A stretch of 12,967 nucleotides of DNA, from the NCBI GenBank assembly GCA_937881505.1, contig CALGEM010000291.1:1-12967 (forward strand). The letters are read 5' to 3'. Shown here in pieces: positions 6,412 to 12,967 of the stretch. How positions within the stretch are numbered: the stretch's first letter is position 1; the number at the start of each line of letters is the position of its first letter. The stretch comes from an uncultured euryarchaeote (GTDB lineage Archaea > Thermoplasmatota > Poseidoniia > Poseidoniales > Poseidoniaceae). The notes beneath the pieces are model-generated. The model was not told where the DNA came from. It did no database searches and saw only the letters and a list, made by a program, of their open reading frames with translations. The position numbers were made by a program, and so were the translations under genes.

Positions 6412-8397
6412 TCACTCCTCTTCTTCGGAGGGGACGATGTCGTGGTCTCGCTTGATTTGTGCGATGGCGATGTCAAGTTCTGGGAGGTTCAATTCTCCAT
6501 CACCGTCCAAGTCCATGCTTTCAACAAGGTCGCTGGCATCGAGGGACGACAAACCGTCAAATTTGGAAGATTCAAGCGCTGCGAGGAATTCTCGGCTGTC
6601 GATTTTGCCTGAATTGTCAAGGTCCATGCTGGCAAAGAGTTCAAACACGGATTGCTTGGTGTTTGCGAGGTACTGTACGAAGTCGATCATGACCGATGCC
6701 GTGGTGGTGGGGAATTCTTTGATCTCGTCATTGTGAAGAGCGGAATCAACGGCGATGATGGTCGAACCGCCCTCGTTGGCTTCGGTTTCGCTCACGACCA
6801 GTGCGGTGTCAACGCCCACACCACGGCCGATGAGGTCGCGAATGGTGGTGGATGAACCCGAGGTCAACGTGTAGGTAGCCATGTCAGAGGTTTCCTCAGC
6901 AGCCAGCGTTCGACCGGTCGCTGAAATGCCGGTGCGAATAACCACCATGGTGGAAAGAATGGTTCCGATGGAAGCGAGGTAGAACATGGCTGCACCCGTC
7001 AAGTAAAAGCCACCGCTGTTGGCAACGACGTCTTCGACTTCGGAGGCGGCGACGGCGTTGGCAGTGAATTCACCTGTCAAGTACGTGAGCGTGGAAGCCA
7101 CGCCACCGACCAAGACCATCCACGTGGCCAAGGTCGCCGTAGAAGGCGTAGCGAGCGGCTTTCCGATGGCGTTGGGATAGTTGGTGAACACACCGGCCAA
7201 GACCAGCAGGCCACCAACGGTGAACAGCATGCTCATGTTGACCACTTCGCCCATCGAGCCAAGTTCGCCAGTGCCCACGAAGGTGTCCATGGCGGTGAAG
7301 TAGCCACCGATGGCGAAGAAGGGAAGCGCGAGGAAGGCCATGGTTGCGGCAACTGCACCTGGTTGCTTGACAACGGAACTCAATCCCGAACTCGCCGTCA
7401 TCAAGAGGTTGATGGAAGCGGCGAAGATGGGCAAAACACCGAGGGTGAGCAAAATAGCACCGAGGTTGGTGACGAAGTTGCTGGCTGAGGCATCGGTCAT
7501 GAAGAACGGTGGAATCGTGATGAAGAGCAACAGCATGCTGGCGGTTCGCATGGAGCCCGACCAGATGGGTTGCTTGGCCGTCATCGGAATGACGTGGTAG
7601 CCAACCGAGAACATCAGGGCAAGTGGAACCCAGCCGTGGGCCACACGTTCGGCAAGCCACACCGTCTGGGTGGCGCCGGCAAGTTCCCCGAAGAACATGT
7701 AGAGCATGGAGAGGATGTAAGCGGCGATCGCCATGATAAGGAACCAAACGCTGGTCTGAAGTTCCTGTTCACCACGGTTTGCGGCCGTGATGAGGACGTT
7801 GATGAACACGGGGACGAGAAGCAAACCGATGGCGAGCGTCTCAAGGCTGTAGAGCATGGTGGCCACACCACCGGTTTCGGTATCGATGTCGAGGAAACCG
7901 AAGATGAAAGGTAGCAGGTAGCTGGCTACGAGAACAGCGGAGAGCAACACAGCCACCATGGAAGCATTTGCCTCGCTGGCCATGCGGCCGTTGCTGTTTC
8001 GAGCGGTGGCGACCATGCCGCTTCCGACCATGCCGTAAAGCAAAGCGATGGTAAGGAAGTTGAGGGTGGCGTCGGTCAACGCTGAGCCGTCATCGTAGGA
8101 CCAGCCGACGCTGGCAAGGGAATCAAGGGCCGTCGGATCGTAGTTGTGCCAACCGCTCAAGAAACCAAGGAGAGCAGCGAACACGAGCCAGAGCATTCCG
8201 AAGTTCATCCAGGTGCGGGACCCGCTACCGTCCTTATCGTCAAAGATGTCGACCAGGCCGGGTGGGTTCTTTTGCAGGATGAACAAGCCGATTTGCTTCA
8301 AGGCACCACCAACGGTGCCAACGCCCTTGGAAAGGGACTGTGAAAGAAGGAAGAGAAGGGCAATCAAGAAGCCGCCAGAAATGAAAATCGTTTCCAT
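6412..8397 (-). CDS. Polytopic membrane protein with C-terminal EF-hand pair; degenerate oxidase subunit I-like scaffold (tentative)
   Basis: A 661-residue protein with about twelve hydrophobic helices over residues 1-490 and a soluble C-terminal part. The helix order, a W-x-P-L-A-L segment and a YHVIP...KQPIWSGSMR segment (about 254-284) resemble heme-copper oxidase subunit I (CcoN/NorB-like) around helices 6-7. However, the only histidines in or near the membrane are H84, H254 and H268. The helix 2 heme ligand, the helix 7 HH pair and the helix 10 HxH are absent, so it cannot bind the normal heme/CuB set. Residues 592-603 and 629-640 are two canonical 12-residue EF-hand loops (D-x-D-x-[SD]-G-x-[IL]-x-x-x-E), predicting calcium binding. 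The region 495-580 is soluble and unassigned. I chose ATG 8397 because GGAGGTG ends 6 nt upstream; an ATG at 8415 would overlap the upstream gene by 4 nt. Function is unknown; a calcium-responsive transporter or a non-catalytic oxidase relative is possible. Confidence 0.85.
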   Translation of the reverse strand: METIFISGGFLIALLFLLSQSLSKGVGTVGGALKQIGLFILQKNPPGLVDIFDDKDGSGSRTWMNFGMLWLVFAALLGFLSGWHNYDPTALDSLASVGWSYDDGSALTDATLNFLTIALLYGMVGSGMVATARNSNGRMASEANASMVAVLLSAVLVASYLLPFIFGFLDIDTETGGVATMLYSLETLAIGLLLVPVFINVLITAANRGEQELQTSVWFLIMAIAAYILSMLYMFFGELAGATQTVWLAERVAHGWVPLALMFSVGYHVIPMTAKQPIWSGSMRTASMLLLFITIPPFFMTDASASNFVTNLGAILLTLGVLPIFAASINLLMTASSGLSSVVKQPGAVAATMAFLALPFFAIGGYFTAMDTFVGTGELGSMGEVVNMSMLFTVGGLLVLAGVFTNYPNAIGKPLATPSTATLATWMVLVGGVASTLTYLTGEFTANAVAASEVEDVVANSGGFYLTGAAMFYLASIGTILSTMVVIRTGISATGRTLAAEETSDMATYTLTSGSSTTIRDLIGRGVGVDTALVVSETEANEGGSTIIAVDSALHNDEIKEFPTTTASVMIDFVQYLANTKQSVFELFASMDLDNSGKIDSREFLAALESSKFDGLSSLDASDLVESMDLDGDGELNLPELDIAIAQIKRDHDIVPSEEEE

Positions 8398-8403
8398 GCA
8401 CAA

Positions 8404-8410
8404 CACCTCC
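8404..8410 (-). promoter_or_regulatory. Strong Shine-Dalgarno site of EF-hand membrane protein
   Basis: The minus strand reads GGAGGTG, ending 6 nt before ATG 8397. It sits over the end of the upstream 90-residue gene and decides the start: the ATGs at 8415 and 8412 lie upstream of or inside this site. Confidence 0.75.
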
Positions 8411-8411
8411 A

Positions 8412-8684
8412 TCATTCAGCGAGTACCTCACCCACCAAGGTCGCCACAATCGCACCGATGCCAATCAGGAAGCCAATCAGGTAGTACCAGATGCCGCTTC
8501 CACCAAGGTTCTGCACCAAGGGAACCAATTCACCGAGCAGCGGGAGGTTGTCCCAACCGAACACGTTTGAGAAGAGGGAATAGAGCCCCAAGAGGCCCAC
8601 GAAAAACAAAGTCAAGACAATACGGCTTGCGGCTGGTTCGCCTGTTCCGACCGTCGTGTCGGGCAGGGCTCGTGAGTTCGTCAT
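8412..8684 (-). CDS. Small two-TM protein, likely partner of EF-hand membrane protein
   Basis: A 90-residue protein of unrecognised family. A polar N-terminus of about 20 residues precedes helix 1 (about 21-43). A loop containing FGWDNLPLL leads to helix 2 (about 66-88), and the protein ends VGEVLAE. The start is ATG 8684, preceded at 5 nt by GAGGTGA; a GTG at 8693 in frame overlaps that site and is less likely. The stop lies 15 nt before the start of the polytopic protein and overlaps its Shine-Dalgarno site, so the two should be translationally coupled and made in a fixed ratio. That suggests a small subunit of one membrane complex, by analogy with small oxidase or transporter subunits. No cysteine or histidine is present that could bind a metal. 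Confidence 0.8.
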   Translation of the reverse strand: MTNSRALPDTTVGTGEPAASRIVLTLFFVGLLGLYSLFSNVFGWDNLPLLGELVPLVQNLGGSGIWYYLIGFLIGIGAIVATLVGEVLAE

Positions 8685-8689
8685 GCAGT

Positions 8690-8696
8690 TCACCTC
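8690..8696 (-). promoter_or_regulatory. Shine-Dalgarno site of small two-TM gene
   Basis: The minus strand reads GAGGTGA with 5 nt to ATG 8684. It lies only 3 nt from the palindrome at 8700-8718, so an RNA hairpin there could affect ribosome access. Confidence 0.7.
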
Positions 8697-8699
8697 AAA

Positions 8700-8718
8700 T
8701 TGACCCCATAGGGGTCAA
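8700..8718 (-). promoter_or_regulatory. Perfect 8-bp inverted repeat, candidate operator
   Basis: TTGACCCC-ATA-GGGGTCAA on the plus strand is a perfect 8+3+8 inverted repeat in the 5' region of the small two-TM gene. The only TATA-like stretch upstream (minus strand TTTAT at 8745-8741) would place a transcription start near 8718, so the palindrome would overlap or directly follow it. That is a common site for archaeal repressor binding. The same sequence in RNA forms an 8-bp hairpin beside the Shine-Dalgarno site. It has no T-tract after it, so it is unlikely to be a terminator. Confidence 0.5.
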
Positions 8719-8740
8719 GCCTGCGACTTGATGGGCGGTG

Positions 8741-8745
8741 ATAAA
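8741..8745 (-). promoter_or_regulatory. Possible TATA element
   Basis: The minus strand reads GTTTATC in an otherwise GC-rich spacer, about 57-61 nt before ATG 8684 and about 25 nt before the palindrome. It is a weak match to an archaeal TATA box, called on position and on being the most AT-rich point of the spacer. Confidence 0.3.
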
Positions 8746-8792
8746 CATTCACCACTTCTTTGAACGAAAAAGCACGGCCTGCAAAGCCGCAT

Positions 8793-9959
8793 TCACGGCG
8801 AGCGAAGACGGTTGACGACCGAGCCACGACGAGGTTTTGAAAGACCGAGGGGGACTGGGAGTTGGCGCTCAAGCATGACCTCGTTTTGCCAAACAGTCTC
8901 GCAGTCGCATGTCAAGCCTTCAAACTCCAGCAGGCTACCCGAAACGGCATAGCGCTCGATGGCGGCGACCACTTCGGCGTCGCAGGAACCGCAGTTGTGG
9001 GAGCCACGAATCTTTCCTCCAGCCGTGGGGTGGACGATGAGGCGAGAGACCTGGTCGTCGTCCCCGTTCACGCCTCCTTTTGGATGAATGAGTGGATGCG
9101 CACGTCGGATCATGTCGACCAGCGACCAGAGCCACGGCGGCCGGTATTCGTTGTGGCGATGAAGCCGATCGATGACGGTGCCACGTTGGATGTTCATCGG
9201 ATTCACGGAGATTTCATCGGATTGTTCAGCCACCGCACCGATCCATTTGACGCAATGGTCCAAGGCATCGGCCTCGTTCATGAAGGGGGGTTTGAACATC
9301 AAGTAGGTCTTGATACGGAGGTTGAACTTCTGCAGGTTCGCCACGGCTCGGTCCCATGACGATGTGCTGAAGCCTTTGTTGACATGGAAGCGAAGCACTT
9401 CATCGTCGTAGGCTTCGAGGCCGATGGCGACTGTGAAGGTGTTGTTGATGGAGGTCGCCCAACTGAGTTTCTCTTCAGTCAACTGTTCGCAGCGGCTCTC
9501 AACGATGAGTTCCTTGCCCAGTTCTGCGCAATCTCGCAGCACCGTTTCTTGGAAGGCCACGGGTATTTCCCTGTCTTCAAGCAGGCTCCCGGAAGTGTAG
9601 ACCTTGACCATCGCTTGGTCTTTGAAATCGTCAAATTTCGCCTTGGCGGCGGCCCATTGAGCGTGCAAGTCGTCGTTGGTCACATCGTCTCGTGTATCGT
9701 TGAAATAACCGCAAAAGGTGCAACCAGACGACCACCACCAGTGGCATCCCTTGGTCCGCAAGATGACGGTAACCGCACTGCAGGGCGTGCCGTCCGCCAG
9801 CACTTCTGGCGTGGTGTAAACCGTGGCTGGCTCGCTGGCGTCCCACGATTGTTGCTTGGCCTTGGCCCATGGCGTGTTGGCGGGTGCCTTGACCAAATCG
9901 TGAATTCGCAAGCCCTTCTTCCCTTGACCGAGCAGCGGAAGGGGATTGGCATCGGCCAT
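8793..9959 (-). CDS. raSEA: Archaeosine synthase radical SAM subunit (RaSEA, TIGR01210-like)
   Basis: A 388-residue radical SAM enzyme. RaSEA works with ArcS in Euryarchaeota, cleaving the lysine-preQ0 adduct at tRNA position 15 to give archaeosine. The cluster motif is C72-x7-C80-x2-C83 within KGCHWWWSSGCTFCGYFND; the extended WWW spacing is typical of this family and unlike the usual Cx3Cx2C. YTSGSLLE (121-128) fits the SAM-binding glycine segment, and GLEAYDDEVL and NPMNIQRGT follow in the barrel. A C-terminal SHNCGSCDAEVV (C323, C326) with C351 and C353 looks like a zinc site. Three in-frame start candidates exist: GTG 9968, ATG 9965 and ATG 9959. I chose 9959 because GGTGA lies 5 nt before it. 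It begins 36 nt after the hydrolase gene on the same strand. ArcS is not in this window. Confidence 0.87.
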   Translation of the reverse strand: MADANPLPLLGQGKKGLRIHDLVKAPANTPWAKAKQQSWDASEPATVYTTPEVLADGTPCSAVTVILRTKGCHWWWSSGCTFCGYFNDTRDDVTNDDLHAQWAAAKAKFDDFKDQAMVKVYTSGSLLEDREIPVAFQETVLRDCAELGKELIVESRCEQLTEEKLSWATSINNTFTVAIGLEAYDDEVLRFHVNKGFSTSSWDRAVANLQKFNLRIKTYLMFKPPFMNEADALDHCVKWIGAVAEQSDEISVNPMNIQRGTVIDRLHRHNEYRPPWLWSLVDMIRRAHPLIHPKGGVNGDDDQVSRLIVHPTAGGKIRGSHNCGSCDAEVVAAIERYAVSGSLLEFEGLTCDCETVWQNEVMLERQLPVPLGLSKPRRGSVVNRLRSP

Positions 9960-9995
9960 GGGCATCACCGCAAATCGCCGTGAGCGTCCCTCGCT

Positions 9996-11069
9996 TCAAA
10001 CCACCGCATCCGGTTTGCCGATGCTCGATTCGAAGAATCCAACCATTCGGTCGCGGTATTCATCGGGTTGGGTGAGCATCAGCGTGATGTGAGAAAGAAT
10101 GCCCTCCTTGTCGCGATCGTTGTGAGCGACGCCTGAAGATTCAAACCAGCAGTCGACGAAACCGTCCTCGTTCACGCCCGCTTGAGCGGCTTCACACATG
10201 GACTCCCCGTGATGGATGTTGATGCGAACATCCTCCAAGGATTGCGTGATGAACACCGACCGATTGCCCACTTCAGCCATGGCGTTGATGGGTTCGTACT
10301 TGACCAAATCATCCCCTGAGGAAACTTTGCCAGCGAAGATGGCGGCGTTCTTGAGGAACGGCGGGAAGCCCGCAAACTCCAATTCTTCGTGAATGATGGT
10401 GCCCATTGACGAGAAGGGCGATTCAAGGAAAATTGATTGCAGTTGAGGCTCTTGCTCAAAGGCGATGGTGACCGCTCCCGCGCCCATGGAGATGCCGATT
10501 GCACCAATGCTCTCTGGTGACGTCCCCTTTTCGTCCTGAATCCACTGCCAAACGGCGAGCAGGTCGCGATACTCTCGTTGTCCTGCTGAAACCAAACCGT
10601 CCTCGGTCGTGCTGTCGCCGTGGTCCCTCATGTCAAACAAGATGACATTGAAGCCTGCATCATGAAGCCAAGCCGCAGGAATCAGCACCTCGTGATTGGC
10701 CTTGCAGGAACGGATGCCGTGGACGATGATGACCCAAGGTTGGGATGCGTCGTGCTCCATCACCCACGCCGCCAACGTGATGGGTTCATCGGGCACGTCG
10801 ATGGTAACATTGTCCCACTGGTCAAACCACAGAGGTTCAAGTTCAGCAGCGAGTGTCTCGTTCTTCTGGTGGGTGACCGTGGTCACGTCTTCGTGCCACA
10901 GCTCTACGCTAAACTCATCCGGTGAGTTACGGGCTGAGTGCCCCGAGCAATCCGGGCTGCTGGCTGCTGCCTGGGTGTAGACGAGGTTGCCGACTTGGAA
11001 GTAAACAAAGGGCATGCTGACGATCAGCAAAATCAACACAGCTGGCACCGTTCTTCGCCATCCACTCAT
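9996..11069 (-). CDS. Membrane-anchored alpha/beta hydrolase
   Basis: A 357-residue serine hydrolase of the peptidase S9/BEM46-like group. A single N-terminal hydrophobic helix (about 8-26) follows WRR, so the catalytic part should lie outside the membrane on a signal anchor. The fold is seen in VIIVHGIRS (oxyanion HG at 117-118), FDMRDHGDS (146-153), the nucleophile elbow GISMG with S194, the acid D280 in ITQSLEDVRI, and H316 in SSGVAHND. C41, C122, C292 and C307 could form disulfides, which suits an external location. The substrate is not predictable; esters or peptides are the family range. The start ATG overlaps the stop of the decarboxylase gene by 4 nt (ATGA), and GGAGG lies 7 nt upstream inside that gene, so translation is coupled. 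This links it loosely to lipid metabolism. Confidence 0.88.
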   Translation of the reverse strand: MSGWRRTVPAVLILLIVSMPFVYFQVGNLVYTQAAASSPDCSGHSARNSPDEFSVELWHEDVTTVTHQKNETLAAELEPLWFDQWDNVTIDVPDEPITLAAWVMEHDASQPWVIIVHGIRSCKANHEVLIPAAWLHDAGFNVILFDMRDHGDSTTEDGLVSAGQREYRDLLAVWQWIQDEKGTSPESIGAIGISMGAGAVTIAFEQEPQLQSIFLESPFSSMGTIIHEELEFAGFPPFLKNAAIFAGKVSSGDDLVKYEPINAMAEVGNRSVFITQSLEDVRINIHHGESMCEAAQAGVNEDGFVDCWFESSGVAHNDRDKEGILSHITLMLTQPDEYRDRMVGFFESSIGKPDAVV

Positions 11070-11506
11070 TCTTCTTCCTCCATTCTTGACTCAAACACCA
11101 CGCTGGTTCCTGCCATCAAATGCATACCCTTGGGATGGTCCTTGTGCCCGTCCTCCGCGGTGATGATTGAAGAAATGTATGCCTCTGCAGGAACGCGAAG
11201 GTCCACTCTTGAGCCCAAACGAATCATGCCGATGCGCTGACCGCGGCGGACCACATCGCCGTCATAGGCAAATGGCACAACGGTTCGTGCAAGCGCTCCG
11301 GAAATCTGCGTCAGTTCAATGCGCTGGCCGCCCTCAAGAAGATGCACCGAGCGGACTCGCTCGTTATGTTCGCTCTCCTTCTTGTAGGCCGGAAGAAACG
11401 GGCCTCGGCGACGACCTTTGCCCGTTCGATGTTCGATGCGCTCCACGGTGCCTGCGGACGGAGCACGGTTGACGTGAACGTCGAGAGGTGACATGAAAAT
11501 GGCCAA
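11066..11506 (-). CDS. asd: Archaetidylserine/phosphatidylserine decarboxylase, N-terminus missing
   Basis: A 146-residue C-terminal portion of a type II phospholipid decarboxylase, which removes CO2 from the serine headgroup of membrane lipids to give the ethanolamine form. The conserved IFMSPLDVHVNRAP segment is here right at the N-terminus (3-16), followed by NER (48-50), a QISGALAR segment and GSRVD (98-102). The G98-S99 bond is the expected self-cleavage site that makes the pyruvoyl cofactor. Intact family members carry about 60-75 more residues before IFMSP, including an FFRxPxR region and an SPADG region with a catalytic residue; none is present. The frame continues upstream only as AT-rich codons (KRIIIWR) to an in-frame stop at 11549-11551. 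The loss coincides with the composition break, so the ATG at 11506 is an internal Met, not a true start. The archaeal lipid substrate is inferred from context. Confidence 0.82.
   Translation of the reverse strand: MAIFMSPLDVHVNRAPSAGTVERIEHRTGKGRRRGPFLPAYKKESEHNERVRSVHLLEGGQRIELTQISGALARTVVPFAYDGDVVRRGQRIGMIRLGSRVDLRVPAEAYISSIITAEDGHKDHPKGMHLMAGTSVVFESRMEEEE
11077..11081 (-). promoter_or_regulatory. Shine-Dalgarno site of hydrolase inside decarboxylase gene
   Basis: The minus strand reads GGAGG, 7 nt before ATG 11069 and within the last codons of the decarboxylase (which encode MEEEE). This supports coupled translation of the two genes. Confidence 0.65.
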
Positions 11507-11512
11507 ACGCCA
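11507..11512. other. Composition break, probable chimeric junction
   Basis: GC is 41/60 in 11401-11460 but 24/60 in 11641-11700 and 17/60 in 12181-12240. Two divergently oriented coding regions both lose their 5' ends here with no intergenic DNA between them. The homology of the decarboxylase ends at 11506 and the AT-rich coding sequence is recognisable from about 11513. No direct repeats, inverted repeats, tRNA or integrase were seen that would mark an insertion site. Confidence 0.7.
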
Positions 11513-12967
11513 AATGATAATTCTTTTGTAGATGGGAATGGGCGAGAATTAGATGATGATGGTGATGGCCTAGATGATATTGATGAAACATCATCAGATC
11601 CAGCTACAGATCCATTAAATCCAGACACAGATGGTGATGGTTTTTGTGACGGACCAGTAACTATCGTAGATGTTTGTATTGGTGGAGATGACTTCCCAAT
11701 GTCTTCTAGTGAATGGGTTGATACAGACGGCGATGGACTTGGTAACAATGAAGATAAAGACGATGATGGTGATGGCCTTGACGACACTGAGGAAGTAAAA
11801 CTCGGTTCAAATCCATTAGTCAAAGATACAGATGGCGATGGAATTCCAGATAACTGGGATCCACTTCCAGTAGATCCAGATGGAGATGCAGACGGCGATG
11901 GAATTTTAGATAGAGATGAGTATAATCCAAGTGCAAAAGGTAATCCTGCAGATTCTGATGGTGACGGTGTAAATGATATGCTTCAAGGAGTTGCATCTTC
12001 TAACACTTCATCTTCAGATGACACGAACTGGACGGAAATGTGCTGTTGGATATTGTTACTTCTACTTCTATTACTAGTTCCTCTTCTAAAGAGAAGATAT
12101 GATAATTCATTAATTTATGATCCAAATGTAGTTGATTATGTAATTGGTGACGAAACACAATCTAAGATTAGAATGGTCCCCTCATTACATGAATACACAA
12201 AGAAATACATCAATACAGTAAATACTGAAGGATTAAGAAGAATAACTTATGGTATTTCAGGAAATTTGGTAGCAGGTCTTGACATAGATTCAAAGACTGG
12301 AGTAATCTCAGGAAATCCTGAAAAAATTGGTGAATATACTTATGAAGTTGTAATGAAGCATTCTAAGGGAAAATTCAAGGGAGAAGTAACTATCAATGTT
12401 ACGGAGAAGGGAGAAAAGCCTGAGGAAGAGGAAACAGACTCTGTTGTAACATCCAATCCAGAGCCAGAAAACACAAGTGCTAAACCAAAGTTCAAGGGAG
12501 GAGCAGGTACCAAAATGGATCCATTTGTTCTTACTCCAGCTAAGGGACTTGAAGCAGGAGAAGAAATTTCATCTAAGCAGATCATAACGATTTCAGGTTT
12601 AGAATCTGGCAGTCTTGTCAATATGCAAGACTTGAATTCTAAAGATAATGGGAAGAGATATGCAGTAATTTCTGAAACTGATGAAGTTGGTAGACAATCA
12701 TCACTTGTTGCAGATGACGACGGCAAAATCAGATTCAGAGTAAATTTCAAAGATGATGAACCAAGTACAAATGGAGCTGACTACGAAGGTCTAATCAAGC
12801 TAGGAACGGCCTCAGTCTATCTTACATGGGAAGTCGAAGTTATAGAGCAGGAATCAGAACCTGACTCAGAGCCAGAACCTGAGCCAGAACCTGAGCCTGA
12901 ACCAGAACCTGAGCCTAAACCTGTTGTAACTGAAAAACAAGCTAAGAAGCAAGAGGAACTTGAAAGA
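11513..12967 (+). CDS. Asp-rich Ca-binding repeat / TM / Ig-like surface protein, partial at both ends
   Basis: One reading frame is open from 11492 to the window end with no start codon before 11699. Numbering from 11531 (479 residues), residues 1-155 are thrombospondin type 3-like repeats, with loops such as DTDGDG, DDDGDGLDD and DSDGDGVND, each expected to bind calcium. A short Ser/Thr spacer leads to a Leu-rich helix (171-186, preceded by W and M) ended by KRR (187-189). After it, YGISGNLVAGLDIDSKTGVISG and GEYTYEVV (about 238-280) look like a putative Ig (PIG/cadherin-like) module. Then comes a beta-rich domain opening GGAGTKMDPFVLTP (about 325-435), eight Glu-Pro dipeptides, and a charged helix (KQAKKQEELER) running off the end. 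By the positive-inside rule the Ig-like part would be cytoplasmic, which is odd. Codons AGA, TTA and ATA are frequent, unlike all genes to the left. Confidence 0.75.
12869..12916 (+). repeat. (Glu-Pro)8 tract
   Basis: Eight consecutive Glu-Pro dipeptides encoded by mixed GAA/GAG and CCA/CCT codons, within a wider Glu/Ser/Pro stretch (12851-12922). It probably acts as a stiff, extended spacer between the preceding beta-rich domain and the charged helix. The synonymous codon mixing argues against recent slippage. Confidence 0.85.

Noticed and set aside
7070..7747. Minus-strand open frame (225 codons) inside the EF-hand membrane protein gene
   Set aside because: It is an offset frame of the same strand, rich in His, Arg and Cys, as expected from a shifted reading of a hydrophobic gene.
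6412..8397. Calling the EF-hand membrane protein a functional terminal oxidase subunit I
   Set aside because: Most of the six metal-ligand histidines are missing, so catalytic function is not supported by the sequence.
8700..8718. Palindrome as a transcription terminator for RaSEA
   Set aside because: There is no T-rich tract on the downstream side, and the element lies 75 nt past the stop but only 15 nt before the next start, which fits an operator or leader hairpin better.
11311..11823. Minus-strand open frame (170 codons) crossing the composition break
   Set aside because: It is antisense to the Asp-rich repeats, giving Ser/Pro-rich low-complexity protein, and overlaps the decarboxylase in another frame. 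It has no coding support on either side of the break.
11540..11980. GATGGTGATGG-type nucleotide repeats as a CRISPR or tandem satellite array
   Set aside because: The spacing is irregular and the reading frame is intact; the repeats are explained by Asp-Gly calcium-binding loops in the protein.

Overview
The window looks like a piece of a marine planktonic euryarchaeon of the Marine Group II / Candidatus Poseidoniales type. This is inferred from gene content, not from a marker search. Three genes point to Archaea: an archaeal-type YchF GTPase with a Cys-containing insert and an NKMD G4 motif, a TIGR01210-type radical SAM protein (RaSEA, archaeosine tRNA modification), and a type II, archaetidylserine-type phospholipid decarboxylase. 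The large surface proteins built from FN3-like domains, Asp-rich Ca-binding repeats and one membrane anchor fit the same group. Genes are packed tightly, with 4-8 nt overlaps and readable Shine-Dalgarno sites.

Layout. Positions 1-1691 (+) hold the C-terminal part of a membrane-anchored FN3-like surface protein with an unusual repeat-bearing tail. Positions 1701-4683 (+) hold a p-aminobenzoate cassette: a PabC-like PLP fold-type IV protein overlapping by 8 nt a fused PabB-PabA aminodeoxychorismate synthase. A small protein with a zinc-binding-type Cys motif and two membrane segments follows (4720-5106, +). It converges, 3 nt apart, on a minus-strand group of a 90-residue two-TM protein, a roughly 12-TM protein with C-terminal EF-hands, and YchF (8684 down to 5110). 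Upstream on the same strand lie RaSEA (9959-8793), a membrane-anchored alpha/beta hydrolase (11069-9996) and a phospholipid decarboxylase missing its N-terminus (11506-11066).

At about 11507-11512 the sequence changes character. GC falls from 41/60 bases in 11401-11460 to 24/60 in 11641-11700 and 17/60 in 12181-12240, and codon choice moves to AT-rich codons (AGA, TTA, ATA). The decarboxylase on the minus strand and an Asp-rich repeat protein on the plus strand both lose their 5' ends at this point. I read it as a probable chimeric join between two genomes (assembly artefact), or else a very recent recombination, and not as a normal gene boundary. The last 1.45 kb should be interpreted separately.

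The parts most likely to be undescribed are the EF-hand polytopic protein, which resembles a heme-copper oxidase subunit I scaffold lacking nearly all metal-ligand histidines, together with its small partner and the perfect palindrome at their presumed promoter; and the C-terminal tail of the FN3 protein, with a Trp heptad repeat and a duplicated 12-residue LLDxLL-type motif. No RNA genes, CRISPR arrays or insertion sequences were seen, and there is no gene-free stretch longer than about 110 bases.
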